A stretch of 64,000 nucleotides of DNA, taken from contig JAENRP010000024.1 of NCBI GenBank assembly GCA_024741835.1, positions 1-64,000 on the forward strand. The letters run 5' to 3'. Position 1 is the first letter of the stretch; each line of letters starts with the position of its first letter. The position numbers and the translations under genes are program-made. The notes below the pieces were generated by a model that was given only the letters and a program-made list of their open reading frames with translations, did no database searches and was not told the origin of the DNA. The stretch is from Diplocarpon mali. Its lineage: Eukaryota; Ascomycota; Leotiomycetes; Helotiales; Drepanopezizaceae. Positions 1 through 9,455 of the stretch are shown one piece after another.

Positions 1-184
1 TAATATAGTTTTAGCTAAACTTAGTACTATAAGTCATAGCTAAATATAGAACTATGACTCATAGCTAGGATATAGAGTTCATAGCTAAATTTAGTATAGC
101 TATGATTTCTAATCCAACTTAGCTAGTATAGCTACTCCACCTTAGCTATTCCTACTTAGCTAGTATAGCTATGATTCTATATTC
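1..184. repeat. degenerate TAGCTA-rich tandem repeat
   Basis: The words catagcta, tagtatagctatga and acttagctag recur every 20-30 bases. One part, agtcatag to ctatgact at about 31-59, is also an inverted repeat. No reading frame is supported on either strand. The copia polyprotein on the minus strand loses all resemblance to integrase on reaching this block, so the repeat either replaced or interrupted the element. The left edge is outside the window. Confidence 0.6.
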
Positions 185-190
185 AACAAA

Positions 191-2430
191 AAGAACCTAT
201 AAGCAACTATTATATAAGTTGTTTAGAAAGTTAAAGAGATCCTAGGAGATCCTGAAAAAGGGCCTTAAAGATCGGTTCTTAAAGGTAGCATAAGAAATAA
301 CTTACCTAGCAAACGCTACTATACATATAGGGCACTCTAGCCTTTATATTCCCTTGATCTTTACTCCCTTAGCGCACTTGACTAGCGCTTAAAGAGCCTT
401 TGCGCCTAGGTAGCTAGCGCAAAGGTACTATATATATGCATTATTATCCCGTACCTTAATAAGCGTATAGCTAAACTAAAACCTATTATTAAGCGTTATC
501 TTAGCTATAGGAAATGCTATTAAGGTAGAGAAGTTATATTAAAGCATATTTAAAAGATCTAAATAGTTAATAGACTTATATTTAAAGAAAATGAGATTAT
601 AGCAACGCTTTAATTAAGCTTGCTTTATAAAATCTCTAATACTTCTAAAGCGTAAAGTAAGGTCTACTTTAAAGTACTAAAAACCCTTATTCGCAAAGAG
701 CCTCTTTAAGATAATATTAGTAGTAAACTCCTTTATAATAGCAATATTGCGTAGCATTATCCTTATAGGAAAGCTATTATACTATAGAAGAGAGTCTACT
801 ATATATCTATTACCTTTCCTAATAATTAGGAGTCTTAAGGTACTTACTTCAATATATTACTATAAGTTGTTAAAAGGCTTAAAGGTACTTGTAATAAGTA
901 AATCCTTTGAATTAACGATATAAGTAGCTGCGCAATTATCAAAGAGTATACTTAAGGAAAGCAGGTAGCGTTCTAGCTTAAAGAGGTAGTAGACGTTAAA
1001 CAATTCTTTAAAAGCATTAAAGGTAAAAGGATCTATTATTATAAAGACTGATAAGTTCTCCCTTTTACTTAAACCATCTTCCTTAAAAGCTAAAGCCTTT
1101 CCCTTGAATTTATCAATTGCTATTACTATAATATTATTCTCCTTAAGCTATACTTAAAGACCTTTAAACTGGTCTCTTGCATTTAATGCCTTTTGTATTC
1201 GTAGGACCTCCTCTTATAAGGGAAGAACCTTTATATTTTCCTTACGCCTATCTATAGTATATAATAGTTTCCGATAGTCCTAGGGCTTTTAATAGTAATT
1301 AGTAAAGCCTTTACAAGAGCACTTAGGCCTAATCTCCCTTTTAAAGCTTATAGAGCGATTTCAAGAGCTGCTTACTAAAGCCTGCAAAGGGGTTTCGGCA
1401 TCTAAGAAAGACTCTTAAGTAGTAAAAACTACTAATCCTTTATTATTAATCGCTTTATTAGATTCAATGCCTGCTAAGGCGCGGCTTAGCTGTATTAGGT
1501 TATACTTATATAGGGTTCCTATCTACTTATTAGTAATTATTTCCTCCTTTAAGTAGGTCGCTTAACTTAGATTAATCTTTATTATAATTAAGTTTAAAAA
1601 GTCAATTACTCTTAGTCTCCCTTTGATCTTAAGGAGATTGTATTATTCTATTAGGCAGTACGCCTCTTGCTACTCCCGGATCTACTGCTAAGTATTAGTT
1701 CTCTTAGTCTTACCTTAGCGTAGTACATCGCAGTACTAGAGCCTTGTCTAAGACTAAATAGCCTTATTAAAAGGCGTAATATCATACTTTAAAATAGATA
1801 CTAGGCCTTAGAGTAAGAGTTGCTAGTTTATTAAATTGGTATATAGGTCGTTAGTAGTAGTTCTACTTATAGGAGTATCTCTATTAGGTATTAAGGAGGA
1901 GAGCTTCTTAGCTTGGATTTAAGCTTAAGCTATTGTAAAAGCTAAAAGTGTTCTATCGATAGTTTTAAAGACCTATTCTAATAGTAGTTTATAGTATTTG
2001 CATTAGGTCTTTTAAGTCTCTTTATATATAAGGTGCTCCTTTATTAGGATTTTATATTCGTCTTTAATATCTTTATAAGAAGCTTATAAAGGAGGAGCCT
2101 TTAATAGATCTCCTAAGGGAAAGCGGGCGTAAATCTATTTAAATAGAGTCGCTATATACTCTTTATATAACCTTATATATACTATATAAAGGTTGGCCGT
2201 TTCTAATTCCTTAAGCTCTTATATAGAAGGAGCTTAAGGCTTAGTCTCTATAATTGACTTAAATAGGAGTCTTAGATTAGTAAAAATAGTGATATTATAA
2301 AGCTTAGTAAAGAATATATATTTACTAAACCACTTTACTTAAAAGGCAAAGGTATTAAAGCAAGGCTTAGAAATGCTTAAAGCGTTAGATATATTAAATA
2401 GAGTCTAATAAAAAAGGTTAGGTATATAAA
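191..2430 (-). pseudogene. Copia-A gag-protease-integrase polyprotein, RIP-decayed and truncated
   Basis: In one minus-strand frame, reading TAA/TAG as former Gln/Trp codons, gag runs from about 2430 to 1400. A basic Cys-containing patch with a C-x-C (KCSC) follows near 1310-1350. An aspartic protease core lies at about 905-948, read as LFDNCAATYIVNSKDLL; copia proteases have D-S-G-A there, so Ser and Gly are altered. A pre-integrase region at about 300-400 reads LGAKALQALVKCAKGVKIKG, followed by C-P-I-C-x-x-A-x-A-R and the beginning of the integrase core (about 200-260). RT is missing. The gag start codon is not certain. Many in-frame stops make it non-functional. Confidence 0.75.
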
Positions 2431-2666
2431 TGAAGTTTATAAATAAGGTTCGATCGGAAAATGGAGATTTATTAATTAAAAATAAAAGTCCTTTAAGTTA
2501 TTATAAATACTCGGAAAGTCGGTCAAGAGCTTAAAGGGCCCTTTAGCCGATTGTATATAAAGAGAAAGCATATTAAAGTACTTATAGGGCTTATAACTAT
2601 AGTATAGTTGGCTGGAGGGCCTTTATTAGGTCGCTTAGGAGGCTTGCAAAAATAGGAGAAGATAAT
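2431..2666 (-). other. Copia-A 5' leader, no gene
   Basis: This lies between the LTR inner end and recognisable gag. It holds only short open stretches, including one that runs through the LTR border, with no similarity to a protein family. A primer-binding site could not be identified with confidence. Confidence 0.45.
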
Positions 2667-2792
2667 TGATTGTATTATTCTAGTATATATATGGTAAGGA
2701 GACTTCGGAAAGAAAAGGGAGAGTCTATAACTCAGTAGAGTCACGTGGAGGGTCTCCAGAATAAGTGGAGACTCCGCCCATTCTGCACAACA
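2667..2792 (-). repeat. Copia-A 5' LTR (single copy visible)
   Basis: On the minus strand it begins TGTTGTGCAGAATGGGCGG and ends near AATACAATCA, the TG...CA form usual for short fungal copia LTRs. A TATATATA motif lies near 2690. Two small palindromes (GGAGGGTCTCC; GGAGACTCC) lie at about 2737-2775. It is much less RIP-mutated than the coding part. Only one copy is in the window, so the inner edge rests on motif alone. Confidence 0.5.
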
Positions 2793-2849
2793 GAAGATAC
2801 CTTTAATTAATAATTATATAAAAGGTAAGATATAAACTAATGAAATATT

Positions 2850-2929
2850 ATTATGCAGAAAATAGGCTAAATATACTAGTACGCGCCCTAAGGTATGGAT
2901 TCACATTTTGGCCAAGCGGTATTATATAC
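2850..2929. repeat. 80-bp direct repeat, copy 1
   Basis: It matches 3281-3360 almost exactly over the block that contains gtacgcgccctaaggtatgg, with a few G/A and C/T differences. It contains TGGCCAAGCGGT, which resembles the A box of a Leu or Ser tRNA gene, but no tRNA follows. It could be one terminal repeat of a very small LTR-type (TRIM-like) element or one half of a local duplication. Confidence 0.75.
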
Positions 2930-3280
2930 AATAGTTATAAGCCCTATAAGCGCAGCGATAATTCTTTTCGCATTCCTTTTACGCGAGGTTTAGCCAACGT
3001 TTCTTTCGCTTCGAAGTTCTACCAGTCGCCGATTTCCCAAACTCTTAGCAATAATTATACTCGGTTTCGACTATATTAATAGAAGTTTCGATAGGTTTAA
3101 GTAAAAAGATATCCGATAGCCGTCTAACGTATGGCCGAAGGAGAAATTGCAGTCTTCCGGCCCTTCTAACCACCTATTTTCTACTGGCTTAGCGGTCTAT
3201 GCGCTATATCTACGCTACTATAGACTGGGCTAGTACTTAGGCCGTCGGAAAAACTATTCTTCCAGCAACCTAAGGGATAT
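2930..3280. other. spacer between the two 80-bp direct repeats
   Basis: 351 bases, clearly less AT-rich and less RIP-mutated than the surroundings (many CG, some CA and TG kept). One stop-free frame of 79 codons spans the first repeat and this spacer (2840-3079, plus strand) but resembles no family and is interrupted afterwards. No tRNA B box or splice signal was found. Confidence 0.5.
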
Positions 3281-3360
3281 ATTATATAGAAAATAGGCTA
3301 AATATGCTAGTACGCGCCCTAAGGTATGGATTCACATTTTGGCCGAGCGGTATTATATAC
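3281..3360. repeat. 80-bp direct repeat, copy 2
   Basis: Same sequence as 2850-2929, here with TGGCCGAGCGGT (a full A-box match) where copy 1 has TGGCCAAGCGGT. It begins TATAG where copy 1 has TGCAG, consistent with RIP at TG and CA. It ends three bases before the plus-strand copia RNase H remnant. Confidence 0.75.
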
Positions 3361-3363
3361 GAC

Positions 3364-3805
3364 AAATATATAAGCGCAAAGCTTAAAGTATATACCAATT
3401 CTAATTAGGCAAATATAAAAGGTTAAAGAAGTATATTTAAAAGCGTAGTAGTACTATATAGCAGACTTATATTATAAGGAAGTAGGAAGTAGAAATCAAT
3501 AGCTACTATAAGTATTAAGGCTAAATATATATTAATATTATTAAATTGTAAATAAGGATTATAGATCGCCTAAGTTTTAAAAGATATAGGTTTCGCTAAG
3601 TATATTAAATAAGATAAGAACTATATTAATCTTTAAGTAGATAATATAAAAGCGATTATACTTATAAAGAATCTATACTTATATAAGCGATCGAAATATA
3701 TTAATATTACTTACTACTTTATTTGCGACCTTATTATAAAGAATAAGTTATTAATTACTTATATCTTAATCAATCGAATAATAATAAATAGATTTATAAA
3801 GCTAT
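3364..3805 (+). pseudogene. Ty1/copia RNase H fragment, plus strand
   Basis: The plus-strand frame reads, with RIP stops, YTNSN-x-AN (from Y-T-D-S-D-W-A-G), then SIATISIKAKYI (from S-T-T-E-A-E-Y), DNIKAI and RSKYINITYYFICDLI, then NR-x-I-x-NRFIKLL (from A-D-G-F-T-K-P-L). These are the ordered motifs of copia RNase H and its C-terminal tail. Everything upstream (RT, IN, gag) is missing, cut by the 80-bp repeat. The downstream end is interrupted by insertion of Copia-B1 at 3806, with GCTAT (3801-3805) as the likely left target copy. It is a third copia family, in opposite orientation to Copia-A and Copia-B. Confidence 0.75.
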
Positions 3806-3979
3806 TGTCGTGCTGTATTTAGAGGTGGATTCCTAGTGGTGGCAGAAGCTTGTAAAATTCTACTCTAACTGTATATCTGAGCTCCCTTTATAAAAGTGCT
3901 CCGTGGCCACTTTAGGGGTATATTATATAAGTCAGTCCTTAAAGGCCTTAGTGCCTAAGGCTCCTTATAGCGCAATATA
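3806..3979 (-). repeat. Copia-B1 3' LTR
   Basis: 174 bp, TG at 3806 and a terminal A at 3979 (ATA here, ACA in the sister copy). It matches 41780-41953. On the minus strand it holds a TATATAAT-type TATA box near 3917-3930 and a second TATAAAG near 3888-3895, so U3 is short. The purine tract CCTAAGGGG borders it. Confidence 0.8.
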
Positions 3980-3988
3980 CCCCTTAGG
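3980..3988 (-). other. Copia-B1 polypurine tract
   Basis: On the minus strand CCTAAGGGG directly abuts the 3' LTR, the place where plus-strand DNA synthesis is primed in LTR elements. The same tract occurs at 41954-41962 in Copia-B2, next to its LTR. Confidence 0.65.
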
Positions 3989-4196
3989 TGAGAAGCAGCT
4001 CCTAGCTAGGCTTAGCTATAACTAGCGCTAGATCTAGTATATAAGACTCCTTTCTTATACTCCTTAGCTTTTAGAATAATGAAAATTGCTTAATAAAGCT
4101 ATAATAAATGAAAGAGGGAGCGCAGTTCCAAGTGCTTCCTCTATAGAATAGAAGCTAAATCAGATAATAAAGGAAAGTTAACAAAGGCAGCGCGCC

Positions 4197-4204
4197 TATA
4201 AAAG
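4197..4204 (+). promoter_or_regulatory. TATA box of the Copia-B1 antisense frame
   Basis: TATAAAAG after a GCGCGCC run, about 60 bp before the start codon at 4264, with a pyrimidine-rich stretch (ctttccttcctt) between. The motif is kept at 42188-42195 in Copia-B2. Confidence 0.5.
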
Positions 4205-4263
4205 TACTCGTTTTCCCTTATAAAGCTTTCCTTCCTTATACTTCTTTAAATAATCACTTTAAA

Positions 4264-5178
4264 ATAGAGAATAGCAATAATAACTCTAAGGAGCGCCCTA
4301 TTAAGGCTACTATTATACGCTTCTTAATTATACTCCCTTACTCCTGCTAATAGACTTATAGCAAAGTCGTTATACCTAAATACAGCTTGGAGCTTCTTAG
4401 CGCAGTAGATAGTAAGATAATGACGCGCTTAAGATATTCGATATAGTAATACCTTTAAGAGGGAGCGCGCCTCCTCCCCTCCCTACCACCCCTTAGGCTA
4501 TAGTTCCTTAAATACCAGCGGTCCCTTTTAAAGCTCCCTCCTCTCGCCGCAAGCTAGAGCAAGGGCTAATAAGGAATATACTATATAAGAGGTGCGTTTA
4601 GAGCTTATTAGCTAGTAAGTCGGCCGGCGTATACTTTAATAGTATAGTAGGAGTATATTACTTCTATTATACAAAGGGAGGCTATATATGCTAAGAGCTT
4701 CCTATCGGCGCCTTAAAGGCGTAGGAAGATTATATATTCTTATTAAAGGAGAATAATAGTAACGCTATAGTATATTCTTAAGCTCCTTTTAAATGGTTTG
4801 CCATTAATAAGCAGTTTAAGGCCTTGCTACTATTAAGAGAAAGGTAAGAGAAGAGTTTTAAAAGGCGTACTATAAAGAGATAAAGGAGGTAGTATTATCA
4901 AAGGGTATATTAATTATAAGCTTTCTTATACTATAGCTAATAGCTTCTTAAAACCAGTTGGTCAGGAGCTCCTGCCGCCGCCGATTATAGCACCTCTTGG
5001 CCTCGCCGCCCGCCTCGCAAAGGCTTTTAAGGCTCCTGCGGCTACTCCTGTTATTGCTCCCTAGGCTACTCCTAGGGTTATGCCACTAAAGGAGTCTATT
5101 GCTTTTCGATAGGGATACGCCCTTATATTATTTGCAGAGCTGCTAAAGGTTCTGATTATCTAAGGGAATTGGTTTTAA
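4264..5178 (+). pseudogene. Copia-B1 antisense accessory ORF, unknown function
   Basis: About 305 codons on the strand opposite to pol, between RNase H and the 3' LTR. The start ATG has become ATA here and is intact in Copia-B2 at 42258, in good context (AAAAATGGAG). In-frame stops are all TAA or TAG, as expected for RIP-damaged Gln or Trp; for instance CAG at 4961 is TAG in the sister copy. The two copies differ by indels of 3 and 6 nt, which keep the frame. The N-terminus reads near ENSNNNSKERPI and the C-terminal part is Pro/Ala-rich (LLPPPI, APLGLAARLAKAF). A second frame is also fairly open in the middle, so the exact protein is uncertain. No family recognised. Confidence 0.4.
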
Positions 5179-5234
5179 GCCTTTTTATATATTAGTATAA
5201 GTAAAATTGAACCCTATCTTACGCTTCCTTCCTA

Positions 5235-5775
5235 TTTGCTATTATAAAGGAGATATAAAAGGATTATAGAGCATTTAAAATACTAGCTTCTCAATTAGAC
5301 CTCTTGCGTTTTAAAAGTTCAAAAGCTTAATAAAGCTTTCGAACTTTTATTAAGGAAGGTTTTTAATAAGGCCATTAGCGTGCATATCCTTAGTAGAGAG
5401 ATAGGCTACTTAAAAGCTCCCTTTTTAATACTCCTATTGTAGCTATATATTATATATATCAATATATTAGAGCTTTATAGAAATCCTTTAAGAGTCTCTT
5501 ATAATAAGCCGTATTATCTATTAATTATTGTAAAATATAGACTATAGAGCTTCTACCTTAAGCTCTATTTCCTTAAAGAACCTCTTTAAAGCCATTATCT
5601 CCTTTACTATATATGCTACTCCTAGGAGCTTAGCCTCTATAGTAGAAGTAGTAACTATCGATTGCTTTAAGGCCTTTTAAACGATTGCTCCTTTAAATAG
5701 GAATATAATAAAACCGTAGAAGGAGCGCCTTATCTTTAGATCATTTGCAAAGGAAGTATCTAATAATACTACTAG
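5235..5775 (-). pseudogene. Copia-B1 polyprotein C-terminus (RNase H), separated by G1
   Basis: The minus strand reads SIVTTSTIEAKLLGVAYIVK (from S-T-T-E-A-E-L-L-G), KRFFKEIELKVEAL, YNN (from Y-D-N), then VDIYNM- and LPR-like motifs and KFESFIKLLNF, the standard copia RNase H order and C-terminal tail. It joins the rest of pol at 37314 once G1 and one CTAG are removed; Copia-B2 shows the uninterrupted sequence at about 43775. The stop is probably near 5235-5245 but cannot be told from RIP stops. The C-terminal end lies about 55 bases from the end of the antisense frame. Confidence 0.75.
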
Positions 5776-6020
5776 TATGGAGACTTGAGATAGATAGGTC
5801 TTGTGATATATATCATATAATCGGCGCAAGACGGTAGGAGGATAAAAGGGCCATCTTCTATATATAAAGATAGCGCATATCGCTATAGTATTAAATATAC
5901 CTTATACTTAGGACTTATTCCTAATATCTTATCTAAGAGAGCCCGCTTGTAGTGCTTCCTCCTCTTGTTTTTAAGTCTTCCCTTAGGCCTATTCTTATAT
6001 TATCTCCCCTTAGTTTTATA
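5776..6020 (+). repeat. G1 5' LTR
   Basis: 245 bp, beginning TATGGAGACT (from TGTGGAGACC) and ending AGTTTTATA (from TTTTACA). It is about 1 bp shorter than the G2 LTR because of a T-run difference. Confidence 0.85.
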
Positions 6021-6306
6021 TTAGTGACCTATATAAGGACCGATTTCTTAAGATTTCTATCCTTATATAACCTTATCAATCTCTTAGTTCGCAGATAAGA
6101 GACCAGCCTTTAAAATACGTCTTCGAAACACTTATAGCATTTTGATCAACTTTAAAACCCTTATCCTTAATCGCCTAATTACTTAAAACTATCGATTTTC
6201 GTATAGCAACTATTAATAACCTTAGATTTTCCCTTTTTAGCTTTGCTTTAAAAACCCCTATTTTCTTCCTTAACTTTAAGATTTTCGGAATTTTCGGCTT
6301 CCTAGT

Positions 6307-7505
6307 ATGAAAAGTTTAGCGAACCTTATAATAGCAATCTTAAATAGTAGTAGTTTCAAGTACTTAAGTAATATTAAGCGTAAGCTCTAATTAGAAGTGC
6401 CTCTTTAGAATCTTTAGAAATCCGAATCTGATAATTCAGCCGCCTTAGCTTAATAGAACTTTAAAAATTGCCTTAAAATCGTCTCTAAAGACCCCTTTAT
6501 TCTAAGGATTAATAGGAATTAGCTTAAAGGCTAAGAAGAATCTTAGATATAAACCTTATCTTAGAAATTAGTCTTAGATTAAGTAAACCTTATCTTATTA
6601 CAATTAATTATAACGCTCTTATTAGCTATTTAATACTTACTTAAAATCTCTTAGCAAACTTAGATTAAACTTTTAATAGAATCTGGAATTCTACTCCTAA
6701 GCCTAGCCTATAAGTAGAAGGATAAAAAGACGTCTTTAAATAACTTAGGACTACTACCTACTTTTTTAATATTAATATTAGAAAATATTAAAAATAATAA
6801 TAATTTTAAACTTTTTATTAACCCTTTATTTAAATCTTTTTAAACTTATTTTAATTATTTTAAGATTGACTTAGATTCTAAACGTTCTTTAAGCCCTTTT
6901 GAATTTCGAAGTACTCCTTTTAGCAATCAATCTCGCAATATCAAAGCTTCTCCTTTACCCTTTATAGATTCTATTAACCTAAACGGTTAGTATAAAACGA
7001 TAATAGCTACATTTAAGGCTATTACTAGTCACTTTCCCCTTTCTAATTCCTTTAGCGCTCCTTACTTTATAAGCGCTAATATTATTGATTTTCTTAAGTA
7101 ATATAAGGAAACTTATTACAATTTTAATATTATATAAAAGGATATGATTTCTCAACTTCCTTACTACTATAATTATATAAGTAAGGATATTATTAAATCC
7201 CTCTTTAAATGGAAAACTTATAATTTATAAGAACTCCTTATTAAGGCCTTTAAATCTGAATTCCGCAAATTTGATAGATAGCAGATTCGCAATACCTTAG
7301 CTTTCTTAAAGGAATTTATTCTAATCACTTATACTCCTAAAGAATTTAAGAACTACTATTAGACTTTTACTTATATATCAAATACCTTAATTAGCTAGAA
7401 AATACTTAGTAAAGTTGAAAGAGGCCGCCTTTTCTTACTTAAATTACCTATTGGACTTTGAAATAAGATTATTAAGCATTTTAAGATCGATAAGTAAGAC
7501 CCTAT
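6307..7505 (+). pseudogene. G1 gag, N-terminal part (before the G2 insertion)
   Basis: It starts at an intact ATG (MKSLANL) at the position used by G2. About 400 codons in one frame are interrupted by TAA/TAG. The frame reaches the CTAT target duplication at 7502-7505, where G2 is inserted, and resumes at 23269. Joined lengths (1199 + 2083) equal the 3282 nt of G2 and G3, so no frameshift has accumulated. Palindrome 1 lies at 6693-6715. Confidence 0.8.
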
Positions 7506-7751
7506 TGTAGAGACCTAAGATGGATAGGTCTTATGATATATATCATATGATCGACATAAGATAGTAGGAGGATAAAAGGGCCATCTTCTATATATAGAGA
7601 CAGCGCGTATCGCTATAGTACTGAATATACCCCATACTTAGGACTTATTCCTAACATCTTATCTAAGAGAGCCCGCTTGTAGTACTTCTTCCTCTTTGTT
7701 TTTAAGTCTTCCCTTAAGCCTATTCTTATATTATCTCCTTTCTATTTTATA
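7506..7751 (+). repeat. G2 5' LTR
   Basis: Begins TGTAGAGACC and ends CTATTTTATA. Comparing six LTRs, the ancestral ends are TG...CA, with CA turned to TA by RIP. The leader TTAGTGAC follows directly. Confidence 0.9.
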
Positions 7752-8037
7752 TTAGTGACTTACGCAGGGACCGATTTCTTAAGATTTCCATCCTTATACA
7801 ACCTTATCGATCTCTTAGTTCGCAGATAAGAGACCAGCCTTTGAAATACATCTTTAAAACACTTATAGCATCTTGATTAACTCTAAAAACCTTATCCTTA
7901 ATCGCCTAGTTACTTAGAACTATTGATTTTCGTTTAATAACTATTAATAACTTTAGATTTTCCCTTTTCGGCTCTGCTCCGAAAACCCCTATTTTCTTCC
8001 TTAACTCTAAGATTTTCGGAATTTTCGGCTTCCTAGC
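7752..8037 (+). other. G2 5' leader with hairpin
   Basis: 286 bp between LTR and gag. No standard primer-binding site starting TGG follows the LTR; the first bases are TTAGTGACTTACGCAGGGACC (CCTACGTAGG palindrome in G3). A hairpin with stems TTTTCGG (7965-7971) and CCGAAAA (7979-7985) and a 7-base loop lies about 50 bp before the gag start. It is damaged but recognisable in G1 and G3. Confidence 0.6.
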
Positions 8038-8423
8038 ATGAAAAGTTTGGCAAACCCTATAATAACAATCTCAAACAGCAGTAGTTTCAAGTACTTAAGT
8101 AATACTAAGCGCAAACTCTAACTGGAAGTATCTCCTTAGAATTTTTAGAAATCCGAATCTGATAATTCAGCTGCCTTAGCTCAATAGAACTCTAAAAACT
8201 GCCTTAGAATCGTCTCTAGAGACCCCTTTATTCTAAGGACCAATAGGAATTGGCCTAAAGGCTAAGAAGAATTTTAAATATAAATCTTATTTTAGAAATT
8301 TATCTTAGATTAAGTAAACCTTACCTTATTGCGATTAATCGCAACGCTCCTATTAGCTATTTAGCACCTATTTGGAATCTCTTAGCAAACTCGGATTAAA
8401 CTTTTAGTAGAATCCGGAATTCC

Positions 8424-8446
8424 ACTCCTAAGCCTAGCCTATAAGT
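8424..8446. repeat. palindrome P1 (gag)
   Basis: Imperfect 23-bp palindrome ACTCCTAAG-CCTAG-CCTATAAGT. It is one of the two coding copies not read in the common phase: here the gag frame gives PLLSLAYK. Homologues are at 6693-6715 (G1) and 61713-61735 (G3). Confidence 0.7.
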
Positions 8447-9432
8447 AAAAGGATAAAAAGACATCTTTAAACAACTTAAGGCCGCTACCTACTTTTTTAA
8501 TATCGATACTAGAAAACACTAAAAATAATATCAATTTTAAACTTTTTACTAACCCTTTATCTAAATCTTTTTAAACTCGTCTTAGTCACTTTAAGATTGA
8601 CTCGGATTCTAAACGTTCTTTAAGCCCTTTTGAATTTCGAAGTACTCCTCTTAGCAATTAATCATATAATATTAAGGCTTCCCCTTTGCCTCCTATAGAT
8701 TCTATCAACTTAAACAGTTAGTATAAAACGATAATGGCCGCATTTAAAGCTATTACTAGCCACTTTCCTCTCTTTAGTTCCCTTAGTACTCCTTACTTTA
8801 TAAGAGCTAATATTACTAATTTCCTTAAGCAATATAAGGAAACTTATTACAATTTTAGTATTCTATAAGCAGATATGATTTCTTAGCTCCCTTGCTACTA
8901 TAACTATATAAGTAAAGACATTATCAAATCCCTCCTTGAATAGAAGACATATAATTCATAGGAACTCCTTATCAAGGCTCTTAAGTCTGAATTCCAAGAA
9001 TTTGACAGATAGCAGATTCGCAATACTCTAGCTTTCTTAAAGGAGTTTGTTTTAATCACTCGAACTCCTAAGGAACTTAAGAACTACTATCGGACTTTTA
9101 CTTATATATCAAATACCTTAATTAGTTAGAAAATACTTAGCGAAGTTGAATAAGGCCGCCTTTTCTTGCTCGGATTACCTACTGGCCTTTGAAATAAGAT
9201 TATTAAGCATTTTAAGATCAATAAGCAAGACCTTATAACCTTTGCCTTATTTAAGGAATTCTCAGCCTTTGCTTTAAAATCAGATCTTAATAAAAGAACT
9301 ATTAATGCTATAGAATAGGAAAAAGCCCTTACTCCCTCCTATATTAAAGACTTTAAGAGCCTGGTCTAAGAACACTCGAAAGCTCTAGAAGTTATAGAGG
9401 AGGCAAAGAAGAACCTAGTAGTCATACCTTTT

Positions 9433-9455
9433 ACTCGCAGTCCTAACCTAAGAGT
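9433..9455. repeat. palindrome P2 (gag)
   Basis: ACTCGCAGT-CCTAA-CCTAAGAGT, read in the gag frame as TRSPNLRV. Homologues are at about 23465-23487 (G1) and 60704-60726 (G3). Confidence 0.75.

Larger units (their letters stand above)
185..2792 (-). mobile_element. Copia-A: truncated Ty1/copia retrotransposon, 5' half
   Basis: Read on the minus strand this is an LTR (2792 down to about 2667), a leader, gag, a copia-type protease and the start of integrase. The order gag-PR-IN, with integrase ahead of the missing RT, marks the Ty1/copia superfamily. The RT, RNase H and 3' LTR are absent because the element stops at the repeat at 1-184. It is a different family from Copia-B: the gag and protease sequences share only general family motifs. 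Confidence 0.8.

Noticed and set aside
2903..2920. tRNA gene
   Set aside because: The A-box-like TGGCCAAGCGGT has no B box (GGTTCGA type) or acceptor stem at the right distance.
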